Below, piece by piece: positions 43,401 to 55,200 of a DNA stretch of 64,000 nt. The DNA is from Voacanga thouarsii (lineage: Eukaryota; Streptophyta; Magnoliopsida; Gentianales; Apocynaceae). Positions within the stretch are counted from its first letter, which is position 1. Every line of letters starts with the position of its first letter. Under the pieces are notes generated by a model, which was not told where the DNA came from, did not search any database, and saw only the letters and a program-made list of their open reading frames with translations. The stretch lies in contig JANUWF010001683.1 of NCBI GenBank assembly GCA_026120185.1, forward strand, positions 3,232,001-3,296,000, given 5' to 3'. A program made the translations under genes and the position numbers.

Positions 43401-44176
43401 CATGAATGGGCCTTTGGGCTCGTTGAGATTGGAAAGTTGGCCTCGGTGTGAATCCTGCCTGATGGGAAAAATGACCAAAAGGTCTTTTACACCAAAGGCG
43501 GATAGAGCCAAAGAGGTGTTGAGTCTTGTTCACACTGATGTGCGCGGTCCATTGTCTACACCAGCTAGGGGAGGTTTTGAGTACTTCATCACGTTCACGG
43601 ATGATTGTACGAGGTATGGTTACATTTACCTAATGAGACGCAAGTCTGACTCTTTTGACAAGTTCAAAGAGTTTAAGGCTGAAGTGGAGCGTCGGACAGG
43701 TAAATTAATCAAAACCTTACGATCGGATCGTGGTGGAGAGTACCTCCTAGGTGAATTCAAGGACTACATGGTACATCATGGGATAGTATCCCAGCTCTGC
43801 TGCAGGGAACCCCCGGCAGAACGGAGTAGGCGAGAGAAGGAACAGGACGTTGATGGAAATGGTCCGAAGAATGATGTCTCATGCTACTCTTCCAGTGTCC
43901 TTTTGGGGATATGCCCTGGAAACAGTGGCATATATTCTGAACTTGGTGCCTTCCAAGTCAGTATCTAGGACTCCCTATGAGATATGGACTGGGCGTAAGC
44001 CAAGTCTGAATCATCTCGGGATTTGGGGGTGTCCAGCTTATGTACTGATCAAGGGAGACAAGTTGTAACCAAGATCAGAATTATGCTATTTTGTTGGGTA
44101 TCCAAAAGGGACAAAAGGAGGCTACTTTTATCATCCTAAGGAGCAGAAGGTACTAGTCAGTACCCATGCTAGATAC
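43401..44176 (+). pseudogene. copia integrase (CopD)
   Basis: The frame 43402-43968 has CESCLMGKMTKRSFTPK, LVHTDVRGPLSTPARGGFEY, FTDDCTRYGYIYLMRRKSDS and TLRSDRGGEYLLGEF. The two aspartates are present. The third block (QNGVxERRNRTL in the family) is damaged by a small insertion near 43800-43830 ([15 protein letters not shown]). The other frame continues as [37 protein letters not shown] and [17 protein letters not shown] up to a stop at 44066. Confidence 0.88.
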
Positions 44177-45169
44177 TTGGAAGATGATCAAAGTACTTCC
44201 ACTAAAGGTTCAACGAGGCTGGAACTGCAGGAGAAGTTATCTATGGAATCAACTTCTACTGACCCGATCTTGGAACAAGAAGAGGCACATCCTCAAGAGC
44301 CTGTACAAATGGAGCCTCGTCGTAGTGGGAGAGTGTCTAGGGTTCCAGATAGATGGACTGGAGAAGCCTTTGAGTTGGTTTCCAACCATCAGGAACAAGA
44401 CCCCGCTAGATACGAGGAGGCTATTGCTGATGCCGATGCAAATCTGTGGCATGAAGCAATGAAAGCCGAGATTGAGTCTATGTACCTCAATCAGGTTTGG
44501 GATCTTGTAGCTTCACCTGAAGGGATAAAACCCATTGGGTGCAAGTGGGTATACAAGAGGAAGAGAGGAGCGGATGGGAAGGTGGAAACTTTCAAAGCTA
44601 GGCTTGTGGTGAAAGGGTATACTCAGAAAGAGGGTATCGACTATAAGGAAACCTTTTCCCCGGTAGCCATGCTTAAATCCATTCGCATCTTCCTTGCTAT
44701 CGCCTGTCACTATGACTACGAGATATGGCAAATGGATGTCGAGACGGAATTCTTGAATGGCCATCTTAGCGAAGACATCTATATGTCCCAACCGGAAGGC
44801 TTCATTGCTGAAGGCCAGGAACACATGGTTTGCAAGCTTAAGAAGTCCATTTATGGACTTAAGAAGGCATCAAGAGCATGGAACATTCGTTTTGATGAGG
44901 CTGTAAAGTCTTATGGTTTTATTCAAAACGAAGATGAACCATGCGTGTACAGGAAACTTGAAGGCATCAATGTGGTTTTTCTTGTCCTGTATATGGATGA
45001 CATTCTACTCATTGGAAATGATATAGGGACATTGTCATCTACAAAGGTTTGGCTGTCTAGTCAATTCAGTATGAAGGACTTGGGAGAAGCCGACTACATT
45101 CTCGGGATTAGGCTTCTTAGAAATAGGAAGCGAGAGAATGTTAGGATTATCCCAAACGACATACATTGA
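44177..45169 (+). pseudogene. copia reverse transcriptase (CopD)
   Basis: A 330-codon frame, the longest of CopD. It starts in the acidic linker, then [104 protein letters not shown] and MKDLGEADYILGIRLL. The catalytic YMDD is intact. A single-base change of frame at about 45135 replaces the expected GLSQ...YIDKM block, and the frame ends at 45169. Confidence 0.92.
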
Positions 45170-45944
45170 CAAGATGTCGGCCAAGTTCGACATGGACTCA
45201 TGCAAGGGAGCTCTAATCCCTTGCGGACATGGGTTGTCATTTTCTTCGAAGGATCTGTCCTAAGTCTCAAGAAGAAAAGGACGGAATGAATAGGATTCCC
45301 TACGCTTCGGTCGTGGGAAGTCTTATGTACGCTATCTTGTGTACTAGGCCGGATATTTGCTTTGCCGTGGGCTTAGTTAGCGGATATCGGTCAAACCCGG
45401 GGAAGGTTCATTGGCAAGTCTGTAAAGCATATTCTCAAGTACCTCAAGAGAACGAGAGATTATATCGTTGGTTTACTGGGTCGATGATTTGGTTCCTACG
45501 GGATACACGGACTCAGACTTCCAAGCGGATAAGGATGAGAGAAAATCCACTAGTGGATATGTCTTCACCTTGTCTGGAGGAGCAATTTCATGGAGGAGTA
45601 TCAAGCAATCTTGTATTGCTGACTCAACCATGGAAGCTGAGTATGTGGCAGCTTCGGAGGTGTCCAAGGAAGCAGTCTGGCTCCGGAAGTTTCTTTCAGA
45701 ACTTGGAGTCATACCACATATGGATAGGCTGGTTGTGATGTATTGCGACAACACTAGTGCAGTGTCGCAATCTAAGGAGCCTCGGAACCACAAGAAGGGG
45801 AAACACATCGAGAGGAAGAACCACCGATCCGGGATTTCATCCGAGAGACGGGAAGTCGTGGTGGAGCATATTACCTCGAGAAAACAATCTAGCGAGACCC
45901 ATTCACCAAGCCTTTGGGTGAGAGAGTCTTCAAGAGACACTTAG
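45170..45944 (+). pseudogene. copia RT tail and RNase H (CopD)
   Basis: 45229-45420 gives PKSQEEKDGMNRIPYASVVG and LMYAILCTRPDICFAVGLVS. After a frameshift the frame 45468-45944 gives VPTGYTDSDFQADKDERKST, GGAISWRSIKQSCIADSTME, AEYVAASEVSKEAVWLRKFL and VMYCDNTSAVSQSKEPRNHK. Near 45820 a further frame change alters the KHIERKYHLIRDFI block, so the last RNase H aspartate region is lost. The rest up to 45990 is decayed tail. Confidence 0.88.
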
Positions 45945-45990
45945 ACGCCATAGGGGTGGGCACCTATGGACTTACCTAGTCTTAGAGTGC

Positions 45991-46001
45991 AAGTGGGAGA
46001 T
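45991..46001 (+). other. polypurine tract (CopD)
   Basis: AAGTGGGAGAT lies directly before the 3' LTR; the equivalent tract of CopF reads the same. Confidence 0.85.
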
Positions 46002-48016
46002 TGTTGGATTGTATGCCCTCTTAGACTAGGTTTCTAATGTAAAATCGAATTATTTAATAAAAGAATTTATTTTCAGAAATTGTTTGTAAATTTACTTTTT
46101 GTTTGTGCAGGATTTTCGTTTGGAACAGACCCATTGTGTCTAAATAAGTGATCCATGTGAATGGTGGTCTTTCACAGTAAGGTATGGATCACGGGTTATT
46201 TAACACATAAACATTTGTTCTTAACCTATTGATGAGACTGGGAACCTCATCATGTTTAGGTTATTATGTTATGAATTCTAAATGGGGATTGGCTTACCTT
46301 TAGCCAGTGGGTAGTCCACTCACTTCATGACATAAGCGTATTTCGAATACGTAGAACAGGACCTGTAGTAGTGGTTTCTCAAAGTACTATATGGTAGAAA
46401 CCTAGACTACTACCGCTACAGCGTGGACTAGTACTCTACGACTTGAGTATGAGTTGGTGGTCTAGCGAAGCTGGAAGCATATACTTTGATTTGCTGTAGT
46501 TGAGGTTCTATCATATGGCCAATATACTTGCATGTTGGGTATTTGTGACTAGTTAGTTAAGACAGACTTATACAATATAGTTTCCGCACTATATCGCCCC
46601 TTGTGGTTGTCCGAATGGTCTAAATTATCCAGGGCCCTGGGAAACATGACTTGGATGTTTGCTTTAGGGTAGCTCCCTTGGAAAGCGGAAACACTCCAGG
46701 AAGTCGTGGATCATTGGATTAGAAGCCTAAGGATGGTAGATGTCATTTAGGGGGGTGTTAGTACACTTCTTCCTCTCTAAATGTACGGCGATGTGTAGAG
46801 GGGTATTTTAGTCATTTTACCTGTAGGTCGGAGACTTTGCTAATGCAGCATTGTCCTTAGGTCAATATTTCCTTATGGTGATATTAGGAAACATTTAAAA
46901 TGCAAAATACAACTATTTAGATAGCAGGGGTATTTTGGTCATTTTAGCAACCAAGGCGATGTGTCTTTTTGGTCCTCGGGATAGCCCGTAAGTCCTAACT
47001 ATTTTTGGGTTGAGGAATTGGTCTCAGTTGAAGAGGATTTTATTTTATTTTATTCAGGAAGTCTATTTTATTATTGGACTGGAATAAAATAAATAAATAA
47101 ATAAAATAGGAGTTGAGAGAAATTAATTATCTAGTTTATTTGGTTAATTAATTATTCAGGGCCTAGGTCCAGTATGAATAATTAAGAAATTAACCTGGGC
47201 TTAAACTAGGGGAAATAATTAATGTTTAATTATTTATTGGGTTATTTATGTAGGCCCAAGAAATAATTAAAGATTAATTATTATGGTTCATTTGGGCTCA
47301 TTAATTATTTATTGGGTTACTTATGTAAGCCCAGAAAATAAATAATTAATATTTATTATTTTGGGCCTTTTGGGTCCAAGAAAAATAATAAATATTTATT
47401 TGGCCTAATAGCTTGGACCTTAGGGTTTTTTCCAGATACGGTTAAGAGGAGTTTAAGGTTTGGTCAAACTGTTTCTCAGGATAACATTCGGGTATTTTGA
47501 AATCCCGGGGAGATGTTTATCAGAGATTGAGAGACCTAGTTTAGGCTAAAAGATAAACAACTCTTTGAAAAGAAAAAAATCCTAATTTTTCCTTTCCCAA
47601 GCCACACACTCACGTGGGTCTCTCTCTCTCAAGGTCTCTCTCCTTCTTCTTGTTTTTCTTCTTGTTCTTTGCTAATCAATAGCGAAAGAACTAAGGAGTT
47701 TTGAGATCGTTCCTCTTCACCATAGTGTTCACCAACTAGAGGTTAGGCTGAGGAATATCCCGAGAGTTGGAGAGCTAAGCGTTAATGCAAACAAGGCGGA
47801 GTAGAAGGCTAGCGGGTGTTCAACCTGAAGCTCCTTCAAGTGGACAAAGCAAGGTGATTCCAGTCGTTCAATCCGCTCTTACTCAACCTAGAAGGGTTAA
47901 GGAGCGCAAATGTATGATCTTCACGCTTCCGCATGGCCTTTATGGCTCGCGTTTAATTTTTTTTTTCTCTGTTTTTTTTCCCGTCCATGGCTCCCCTGTT
48001 TCTGCATTTTCCATCA
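46002..48016 (+). repeat. 3' LTR of CopD
   Basis: 2015 bp, from TGTTGGATTG to CCATCA, followed by TSD ATCTT. Shorter than the 5' LTR mainly through losses in the AT-rich blocks (47035-47100 and 47260). The short frame MQTRRSRRLAGVQPEAPSSG is open here from 47785 to 48030 (81 codons). Confidence 0.95.
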
Positions 48017-48021
48017 ATCTT

Positions 48022-48870
48022 CTTTTCTAATTCTCGTCGTTGAATGGAACTCGAGGTTTTTTTATTAGAAAATTTATGTAATTAGATTACATAGGATTAG
48101 AAATTATTTTTCAAACTTATGGAGATGGTAATCAAGATGAAACAAGAAGATGATAAGACTTTCTTCTCAAAACATGCATGAACACATAGGTTTGACAAAA
48201 ATTAATTTCCTACTTGGCTTAAGAAAATTAATCTAGAAAAGTCTATAACCAAACCATTTAGTTGAGTCTATTACACTATTGTCAATATATTGATATTTAT
48301 GCATGCCAAATGTATGAGACTACTAATATATCAAATCATTCAATTAATATTAAACCTAATGCCTTCCATTAATATAGTAAAAACAAGAGCTATTTTTCAA
48401 GACTAGGTTATTGGGCTAACTCAAGCCTATTTGACATCAAGTATGTTCGAGCTACGAAATTTAAATTCCTAATTAATAGGTTGCGTTTAACTAATTTTTT
48501 TTATCCCAATTAGGCGAACACAAGCATAAAGAAAATTAGAGGTAAGATTGGGCTAGTTGAAAGGCTTTAGGATTAAAAGATGTTAATCACCTAATGATCC
48601 AATGATTACATTCGATGTAATTGGCATTGAATACCTACTATTGAACTTAAGAATAGTATGTTGGGCTAACCCAAGATCATTCTTAAGGAATTTTGATACC
48701 GATCCACTAGAAAAGCTTTCAACAGGCTTTTCCAAATCCATAGTGGGGGCTATTAGCTTGAGTAAAATAGTGAAATAATTATGTGCATAATTAAATACCT
48801 AATTATTTGCATATCATATGCATATACATTTTCCTAATTTCTCTATCTTTATATCTTGGTCATTTGCATT
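48022..48870 (+). other. non-coding sequence right of CopD, possible CopE leader
   Basis: AT-rich DNA with no gene that I can support. ttgggctaac occurs twice (48412 and 48661) and cctaattaatagg lies at 48467. Its position just before the CopE gag suggests it is leader or LTR of CopE, but I find no match to the CopE 3' LTR part in the window. Confidence 0.4.
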
Positions 48871-48879
48871 ATGTAGACC

Positions 48880-49135
48880 AATTTGAATTTACGTAGCATC
48901 TTGGAAACCAATAAGCTTACCGAGTCAAATTTTCTAAACTGATATAGAAACTTAAGAATCATTCTCAAGTTAGAAAAGTTCCTCTAAGTGCTAGATACTC
49001 CTATTCCACCACCACTAACCTAAGATGCTCCTGCTGATGAGCATACAACCTACAAGAAGCACCAAGAGGACAGTGACATAATATCTTATATTATGCTGGC
49101 GTCAATAACCCATGAGCTGTAAAAGCAGCATGAGC
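48880..49135 (+). pseudogene. copia gag N-terminal part (CopE)
   Basis: With stops, the frame gives NLNLRSILETNKLTESNFLN, YRNLRIILKLEKFL, VLDTPIPPPLT, DAPADEHTTYKKHQEDSDII, SYIMLASITHEL and KQHEL. This is the well-known gag head of a widespread plant copia lineage. It breaks off at 49135, where SoloM is inserted, and continues at 60015 (HMDA...TIFLHLRKLFDQQ). It has no track-length frame because of four stops. Confidence 0.8.
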
Positions 49136-50196
49136 TAAAGATTTAAAGGGGAAGCAAAGCACACAATGGAAGCAAAATTGAAGAAAAAAAAAAAAATGCA
49201 GGTGGCTTCCAGACCATAGTCAGCACTAGCTCTAGTGACCTCAGCAGGTGCCGGTCCCGATCTGGAAGAGCTCCGAGAGAAAACAAAAAAATTACCTCTT
49301 CTTCTTGTTCTTAAAGTTGGCTAAACCGAGATGTGTGGAACTGGGGTAGGTGCACTGGTGGAAACCTCTGGTGCGATTCCTGCAAGCCTCCTACTCCATC
49401 TGTGCATGTTTATGAATGCCAATCTCTCGATCTTCCAGTATATGACCTGCTTAATTCACGTTTGGTGAATAACTCACAGGGCTAAGGAATTTTTTAGAGA
49501 GGAAAAACTGTCAGGTTTTTCTTTTTACTCAGAGAAGAAACAGAAGGAACAACGTTGAAAATGACGTCCGTCTTTGTTCTCTTATTTAACCTAAATAAAA
49601 CCCTAGGCTAAACTAGATTGGCCCATTGGACTCTTAGTTTAGCATTTTGGACTAAATTAATTATTCTAATTAGAACTAAATAAATGACCCAATAAATAAT
49701 TAATTTTTTCAGCCCAGATAAACTAGTCCAATTAACAAGCCTATATTAGTTTGGCCCTAGATCAATTTTTAATTAGTCAAATTGGACCAAAGCCCTGAAT
49801 AATTAATTAACCCACTAAACTAATTTAATTAATTCTCTCTCTGTAGACCTTTATTTTATTCTAGCCCAATAATTAAATCAGGCTACTTAAATAAAATAAA
49901 TTCCATTTAATTTAAAACCAATTCCTTAGCCTGTATATAATTAGGACTTACGGTCTATATTGGGGATCAAGAGACACACCGCATTGGCTACTAAATTGGC
50001 CAAAATACCCATGCCATATAAATAGCTGTATTTTGCATTTTAAATATTTTCTAATATCACCATAAGGAAATATTGACCCCAGGGACAATATTGCATTAGT
50101 GAAGTCTCCGACCTATAGGTGAAATGACTAAAATACCCCTCTATACATTGCCGTGTATTAGAGAGGCAGAAATGTACTAACACCTCTCTAAATGAC

Positions 50197-50559
50197 TGAA
50201 GGCATAGAAAGCGGGGAAACACGGAGCACGTAGCGGAAGCGAACATAAAAATACTAGAAAAACAAAAACAGGGAATCCAGGACAGGGCTGGCACTGGCTC
50301 CAGCCGCCCTAGCCGGCACCGGTTGCGCCCTGTCCCAATCCCGAGGTTTAAAAATTTTTACCTCTCCTTTTGGTTCTCAAAGGTGATTGGACTGGAACGT
50401 GCGCAATCGGGGTTAGTGTGCTGGTGGAAGCCTCTGGTGCGATTCCTGCAAGCCTCCTACTCCGCCTTTGTAGGTATGTGAACGCCGAATTCTCGGTCTT
50501 CCAGTATATGACCTGCCTAACTACCATTTGGTGAACAACTAATAGGTTAGGGAATTTTT

Positions 50560-50632
<73 letters not shown>

Positions 50633-52061
50633 GTTTGGCTCTACAGAGAAGAAGCCGTCTCTCATGTGTATCTGATTTACAACAACCTTGTTTCCAATCC
50701 TCCTGTTTAACCTAAATAAAAAACCCTAGGTTAAACTGGATTGGGCCATTGGACTCTTGGTTTAACTTATTGGGCTTAATTAATTATCCTAGTTAGAACC
50801 AACTTAATAGCCCAACAAATAATTAATTTTTCAGCCTAAATAATCTAGTCCAATTAAATAAGCCTAAATTAGTTTAGTCCTAGGTTAATCCCTAATTATT
50901 CAAATTGGGCCAAAGCCCTAAATAATTAATTAACCCACCAAACTAATTTAATTAATTCTCTCTCCATGGACCTTTATTTTATTCTAGCCCAATAATTAAA
51001 TCAGGCCATTTAAATAAAATAAATTTCATTTAATTTAAGATCAATTCATTAGCCCATATTTAATTAGGACTCACGGTTTATACTGAGAACCAAAAGACAC
51101 ACCACCTTGGCTACTAAAATAACCAAAACACCATTGCCATATAAATAGCTGTATTTTGCATTTTAAATATTTCCTAATATCACCATAAGGAAATATTGAC
51201 CCCAAGGACAGTGCTGCATTATCAAAGTCTCCGACCTATAGGTATAATGACTAAAATACTCCTCTATACATCGCCATATATTCAGAGAGGAAGAAGTGTA
51301 CTAATACCTTTCTAAATGACATCTACCATCCTTAGGCCTCTAGTCCAATAATCCACAACTTCCTGGATTGTTTCCGCTTTTAAGGAAGCTACCCTAAAGC
51401 AAACATCCAAGTCATGTTTCCCAAGGCCTTAGATATTTAGATCATTCAGACAACCATAAGGGGCGATATAGTATAGAAACTATCTTGTACAAGTCTGTCT
51501 TAACTAACTAGTTACACATACCTAACATGCAAGTATATTGGTCCTACAATAGAACCTCAACTAAAAGAAAATTAACGTACATGCTTCCAGCTTCGTCAGA
51601 CCACCAACTCATACTCGAGTCGTAGAGTACTAGTCCACGCTGTAGCAGTAGTAGTCTAGGTTTCTACCATATAGTACTTTAAGAAACCACTACTACAGGT
51701 CATGTTCTATGTATTCGAAATACACTTATGTCATGAAGTGAGTGGACTACTCACTGGCTAAGGGTAAGACATTCCCTATTTAGAATTCACAACATAATAA
51801 CCTAGACATGATGAGATTCACATTCTCATCAATCGGTTAAGAACAAAAGTGTATGTGTTAAGTAACCCGTGATCCATATCTTACTGTGAAAGACCTCCAT
51901 TCACATGAACCACTTACCTAAATACAATGGGTCTTTTCCAAACGTAATTGTGCACAAATAAAATTGTAAATTCACAAACAATTTTTTAAAATAAATTCTT
52001 TTATTAAAACATTCGATTTTTTACATCAGAAACCTAGTCTAAGAGGGCATACATCCCAACA
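50197..52061 (-). repeat. 3' LTR of CopF
   Basis: 1865 bp, minus strand TGTTGGGATG... It contains an uninterrupted (GA)n run at 50562-50631, about 70 bp, where the other LTR has only about 20 bp. The frame over it with repeated Ser-Leu is an artefact of this repeat. Confidence 0.9.
50562..50631. repeat. (GA)n microsatellite in the CopF 3' LTR
   Basis: About 35 GA units without interruption. The same place in the CopF 5' LTR (57858-57877) has about ten, so the run expanded (or contracted in the other copy) after insertion. Confidence 0.97.
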
Positions 52062-52215
52062 ATCTCCCACTTGCACTCTAAGACTAAGTAAGTCTGTAGG
52101 TGCCCACCGTTATGGTGTCTAAGTATCTCTTAAAGACTCTCTTAGCCAAAGGCTTAGTGAATGGATCTGCTAGATTGTTCTAGGAGGTAATCTGTTCCAC
52201 CACGACTTCCCGTCT

Positions 52216-53154
52216 CTAGATGAAATCTCGGATCAGGTGGTACTTCCTCTCGATGTGCTTCCCTTTCTTGTGGTTCCTGGGTTCTTTGGGTTGTAATAAT
52301 GCTCCAGTGTTGTCGCAATACATCACAATCAGTCTATCCATGTGTAGCACGACTCCAAGTTCTGAAAGGAACTTTCGGAGCCAGATTGCTTCCTTGGATG
52401 CTTCCGAAGCTACCACATACTCAGCTTCTATGGTTGAGTCAACAATGCAAGATTGCTTGATACTCCTCCATGAAATAGCTCCTCCAGACAAGGTGAAGAT
52501 ATATCCACTAGTGGATTTTCTCTCATCCTTATCCACTTGGAAATCTAAGTCTGTGTATCCTGTAGGAACCAAGTCATCAGCCTTATAAACCAGCATATAA
52601 TCTCTCGTTTCCATGAGGTACTTTAGTATATGCTTTATAGCTTGCCAATGAACTTCCCCAGGGCTTGACTGATATCTGCTAACCAAGCCTACGACAAAAC
52701 AAATATCTGGCCTAGTACACAGTAAAGCGTACATGAGACTTCCCACAGCCGAAGCATAGGGAATCCTACTCATTCTGTCATTTTCTTCTTGGGACTTAGG
52801 ACAGTCTCTTGAAGAAAATGACAACTCATGTCTGCAAGAAATTAGAACTCCTTTGCATGAGTCTATGCTATACCTGGCTAGCATCTTATCAATGTATGCC
52901 GCTTGGGATAATCCTAACATTCTCTGCTTCCTATTTCTAAGAAGTCTAATCCCAAGAATGTAGCTGGCTTCTCCCAAGTCCTTCATACTAAGTTGACTAA
53001 ATAGCCAAACCTTTATAGATGACAATGACTCTACATCATTTCTAATGAGTAGAATGTCATCCACATACAATACAAGAAAAACCATATTAATGCCTTCAAG
53101 TTTCCTATACACGCATGGTTCATCCTCATTTTGAACCAAACCATAAGACTTCAC
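52216..53154 (-). pseudogene. copia RT C-terminal part and RNase H (CopF)
   Basis: A 312-codon frame: MKSYGLVQNEDEPCVYRKLE, VLYVDDILLIRND, MKDLGEASYILGIRLL, GLSQAAYIDKMLARYSIDSC, MSRIPYASAVGSLMYALLCT, KHILKYLMETRDYMLVYKAD, GYTDLDFQVDKDERKSTSGY, STIEAEYVVASEASKEAIWL, VMYCDNTGALLQPKEP and KHIERKYHLIRDFI. YVDD is intact. One RNase H block has TDLD where the family has TDSD, and the catalytic Asp is kept. It is the best preserved frame of the element, and it shows the register that CopD has lost at 45135. Confidence 0.9.
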
Positions 53155-53602
53155 AGTCTCATCAAAACGAATGTTCTATGCCCTTAATGCCTGCTTGAGT
53201 CCATAAATGGACTTCTTAAGTTTGCAAACCATTTACTCTTGGCCTTTAGCAATAAAGCCTTCCGGTTGGGACATATAGATGTCTTCACTAAGATGACCAT
53301 TTAAAAATACCGTCTTGACATCCATTTGCTATATCTCGTAGTCATAATGACATGCAAGGGCAAGGAGGATACGGATGAACTTAAGCATGGCTACTGGGGA
53401 AAATATTTTCTTATAGTCGATTCCCTCTTTTTGAGTATACCCTTTCGCCACAAGCCTAGTTTTGAAGGTTTCTACCTTCCCATCTACTTCCCTCTTTCTC
53501 TTGTATACCTACTTACACCCTATGGGTTTTATCTCTTCAGGTGAAGCTACAAGATCTCAAACTTAATTGAGATACATAGACTCAATATCGGCTTTCATTG
53601 CT
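53155..53602 (-). pseudogene. copia RT N-terminal part (CopF)
   Basis: Decayed codons for the linker-RT start (CKxVYKRKR-like DNA near 53500-53525, KxRLVxKGYTQKEGIDYKK near 53420-53465 and the [19 protein letters not shown] block near 53270-53330). Stops and frame changes leave no long frame. It joins the frame ending at 53154 near the RAxNIRFDE block. Confidence 0.75.
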
Positions 53603-54795
53603 TTATGTTACAGATTTGCATCGGTATCTAGTGGGGTTTTGTTCTTGATGATCGGAGACTAGCTCGAAAGCTTCTCCAGTCCATCTCTCTGGAACCCTAG
53701 ACACTCTCCCACTATGACGAGGCTCCATTTGTATAGGCTCTTGAGGCTGTGCCTCTTCTTGTTCCACACTCAGGTCAAAAGAAGTTACTTCCGAAGATAA
53801 TTTCTTCTCCAGTTCCAACCTAGTTGAACCTTTCATGGAAGTACATTGATCATCTTCTAAGTATCTAGCATTGGTACTAACCAGTACCTTCTGCTCCTTA
53901 GGATGATAAAAGTAACCACCCTTTATCCCTTTTGGATACCTAACAAAATAGCATAATTCTGATATTGGTTCCAACTTGTCTCCCTTGACCAGTACATAAG
54001 CTGGACAACCCCATATCCTGAGATGATTCAGACTTGGCTTATGCCCAGTCCACATCTCATAGGGAGTCCTAGGTACTACTTGGAAAGCACCAAGTTTAGA
54101 ATATATGCTGCTGTTTCTAGGGTATATTCCCAAAAAGACACTGGAAGAGTAGCATGAGACATCATGCTTTAGACTATTTCCATCAATGTCCTGTTCCTTC
54201 TCTCAACTACTCTGTTCTGTTGGAGTGTCCCCAGTGCAGAGAGTTAGGATACTATCCCATGATGTACTATGTAGTCATTGAATTCACCAAGGAGGTACTC
54301 TCCACCACGATCCGATTGTAAGGTCTTGATCAATTTACCTGTCCGACGCTCCACTTTAACCTTAAACTCTTTGAACTTATCAAAAGAGTCAGACTTGTGT
54401 CTTATCAGGTAAACGTTACCAAACCTTGTACAATCATCTGTGAAAATGATGAAGTACTCAAAACCTCCTCTAGCTAGTGTAGACAGGGGATCACACATAT
54501 CAGTGTAAACAAGACTCAATACTTCCTTGGCTCTTTCCGCCTTAGGGGCAAATGACCTTTTGGTCATCTTTCCCATCAGGCAGAACTCACACTGAGGCCA
54601 ATTTTTCAATCTCAATAAGCCCATGGGCCCATCACGAATTAACCTCTGAATCCTGGTTGAGTTGATATGCCCCAACCTTAGATGCCAAAGATAAGAGTCA
54701 TTGATATTGGTCTTTCTTTTCCTTGTTAAAGGTTCAGATCGAGCGTTATTTAATTGATTGCTAATAGGGTTTAAGAAAAATAGATTCACATACAT
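53603..54795 (-). pseudogene. copia integrase and linker (CopF)
   Basis: The frame 54795-54244 gives YLWHLRLGHINSTRIQRLIR, CEFCLMGKMTKRSFAPK, LSLVYTDMCDPLSTLARGGF, FTDDCTRFGNVYLIRHKSDS and TLQSDRGGEYLLGEF. After a stop come [18 protein letters not shown] codons (near 54180-54230), so the Asp-Asp-Glu set is complete although frames differ. The frame 54133-53603 then continues with TPYEMWTGHKPSLNHLRIWG, GYFYHPKEQKVLVSTNARYL and PRHSGRVSRVPERWTGEAF. Confidence 0.88.
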
Positions 54796-54979
54796 GTGCT
54801 CGATACATAAAATTTCTCCATCTCTACTGATAGAAATACCAGAATGGAAAGATACAGAATATCCTTAATTTATTAGTTTCGCAACCGAAATCAAATTCTG
54901 TCTAAATCCAAGTACATATAAAATATCTATTAAAACCACTATTCTATTACAATCAAATACAAGATCTAGCCCTCCCATT

Positions 54980-55200
54980 GCAAGGGCCCAAACTTATGCT
55001 CCATTTCCTACACGTAGTCCATGTTCGTCCTTCTGGAGTCTTTTAATCTTTCTAAACCCTTGTAAGGAGTTACAGATGTGATCAGTGACTCCTGAATCAA
55101 CAATCTAAGTAGAAGTTAATCCAACCATTGATATAGACTCTAGAAAGAAAACATTACCTGTAGGGTTTTTCTTGGCTTGAAGATTTGGACACTCCTTTTT
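54980..55200 (-). pseudogene. copia protease and zinc-knuckle tail (CopF)
   Basis: Minus-strand codons read KKECP, SISMVGLTST, stop, IVDSGVTDHICNSLQGF. The protease motif Asp-Ser-Gly is intact, unlike in CopD, but the Trp codon before it is a stop. A further Trp-to-stop change is in the zinc knuckle (CFKCRLKGH then stop, near 55201). Confidence 0.78.

Larger units (their letters stand above)
38230..48016 (+). mobile_element. CopD, young Ty1/copia element of family M
   Basis: It has two LTRs of 2039 and 2015 bp, a perfect TSD ATCTT (38225-38229 and 48017-48021), a primer site, an about 1.8-kb leader, gag, protease, integrase, RT, RNase H and a polypurine tract, 9787 bp in all. By eye I count about 30 differences between the LTRs, so it is a fairly recent insertion. 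Yet the coding region has several frameshifts and two changed active sites, so the inserted copy may already have been defective and moved with help from another element. Confidence 0.95.

Noticed and set aside
45473..45940. 155-codon minus-strand frame over CopD RNase H
   Set aside because: Shadow of the RNase H frame on the plus strand.
50348..50665. 105-codon minus-strand frame with a Ser-Leu repeat
   Set aside because: Most of it is the translated (GA)n microsatellite of the LTR. Only the RRSRRLAG part is of interest.
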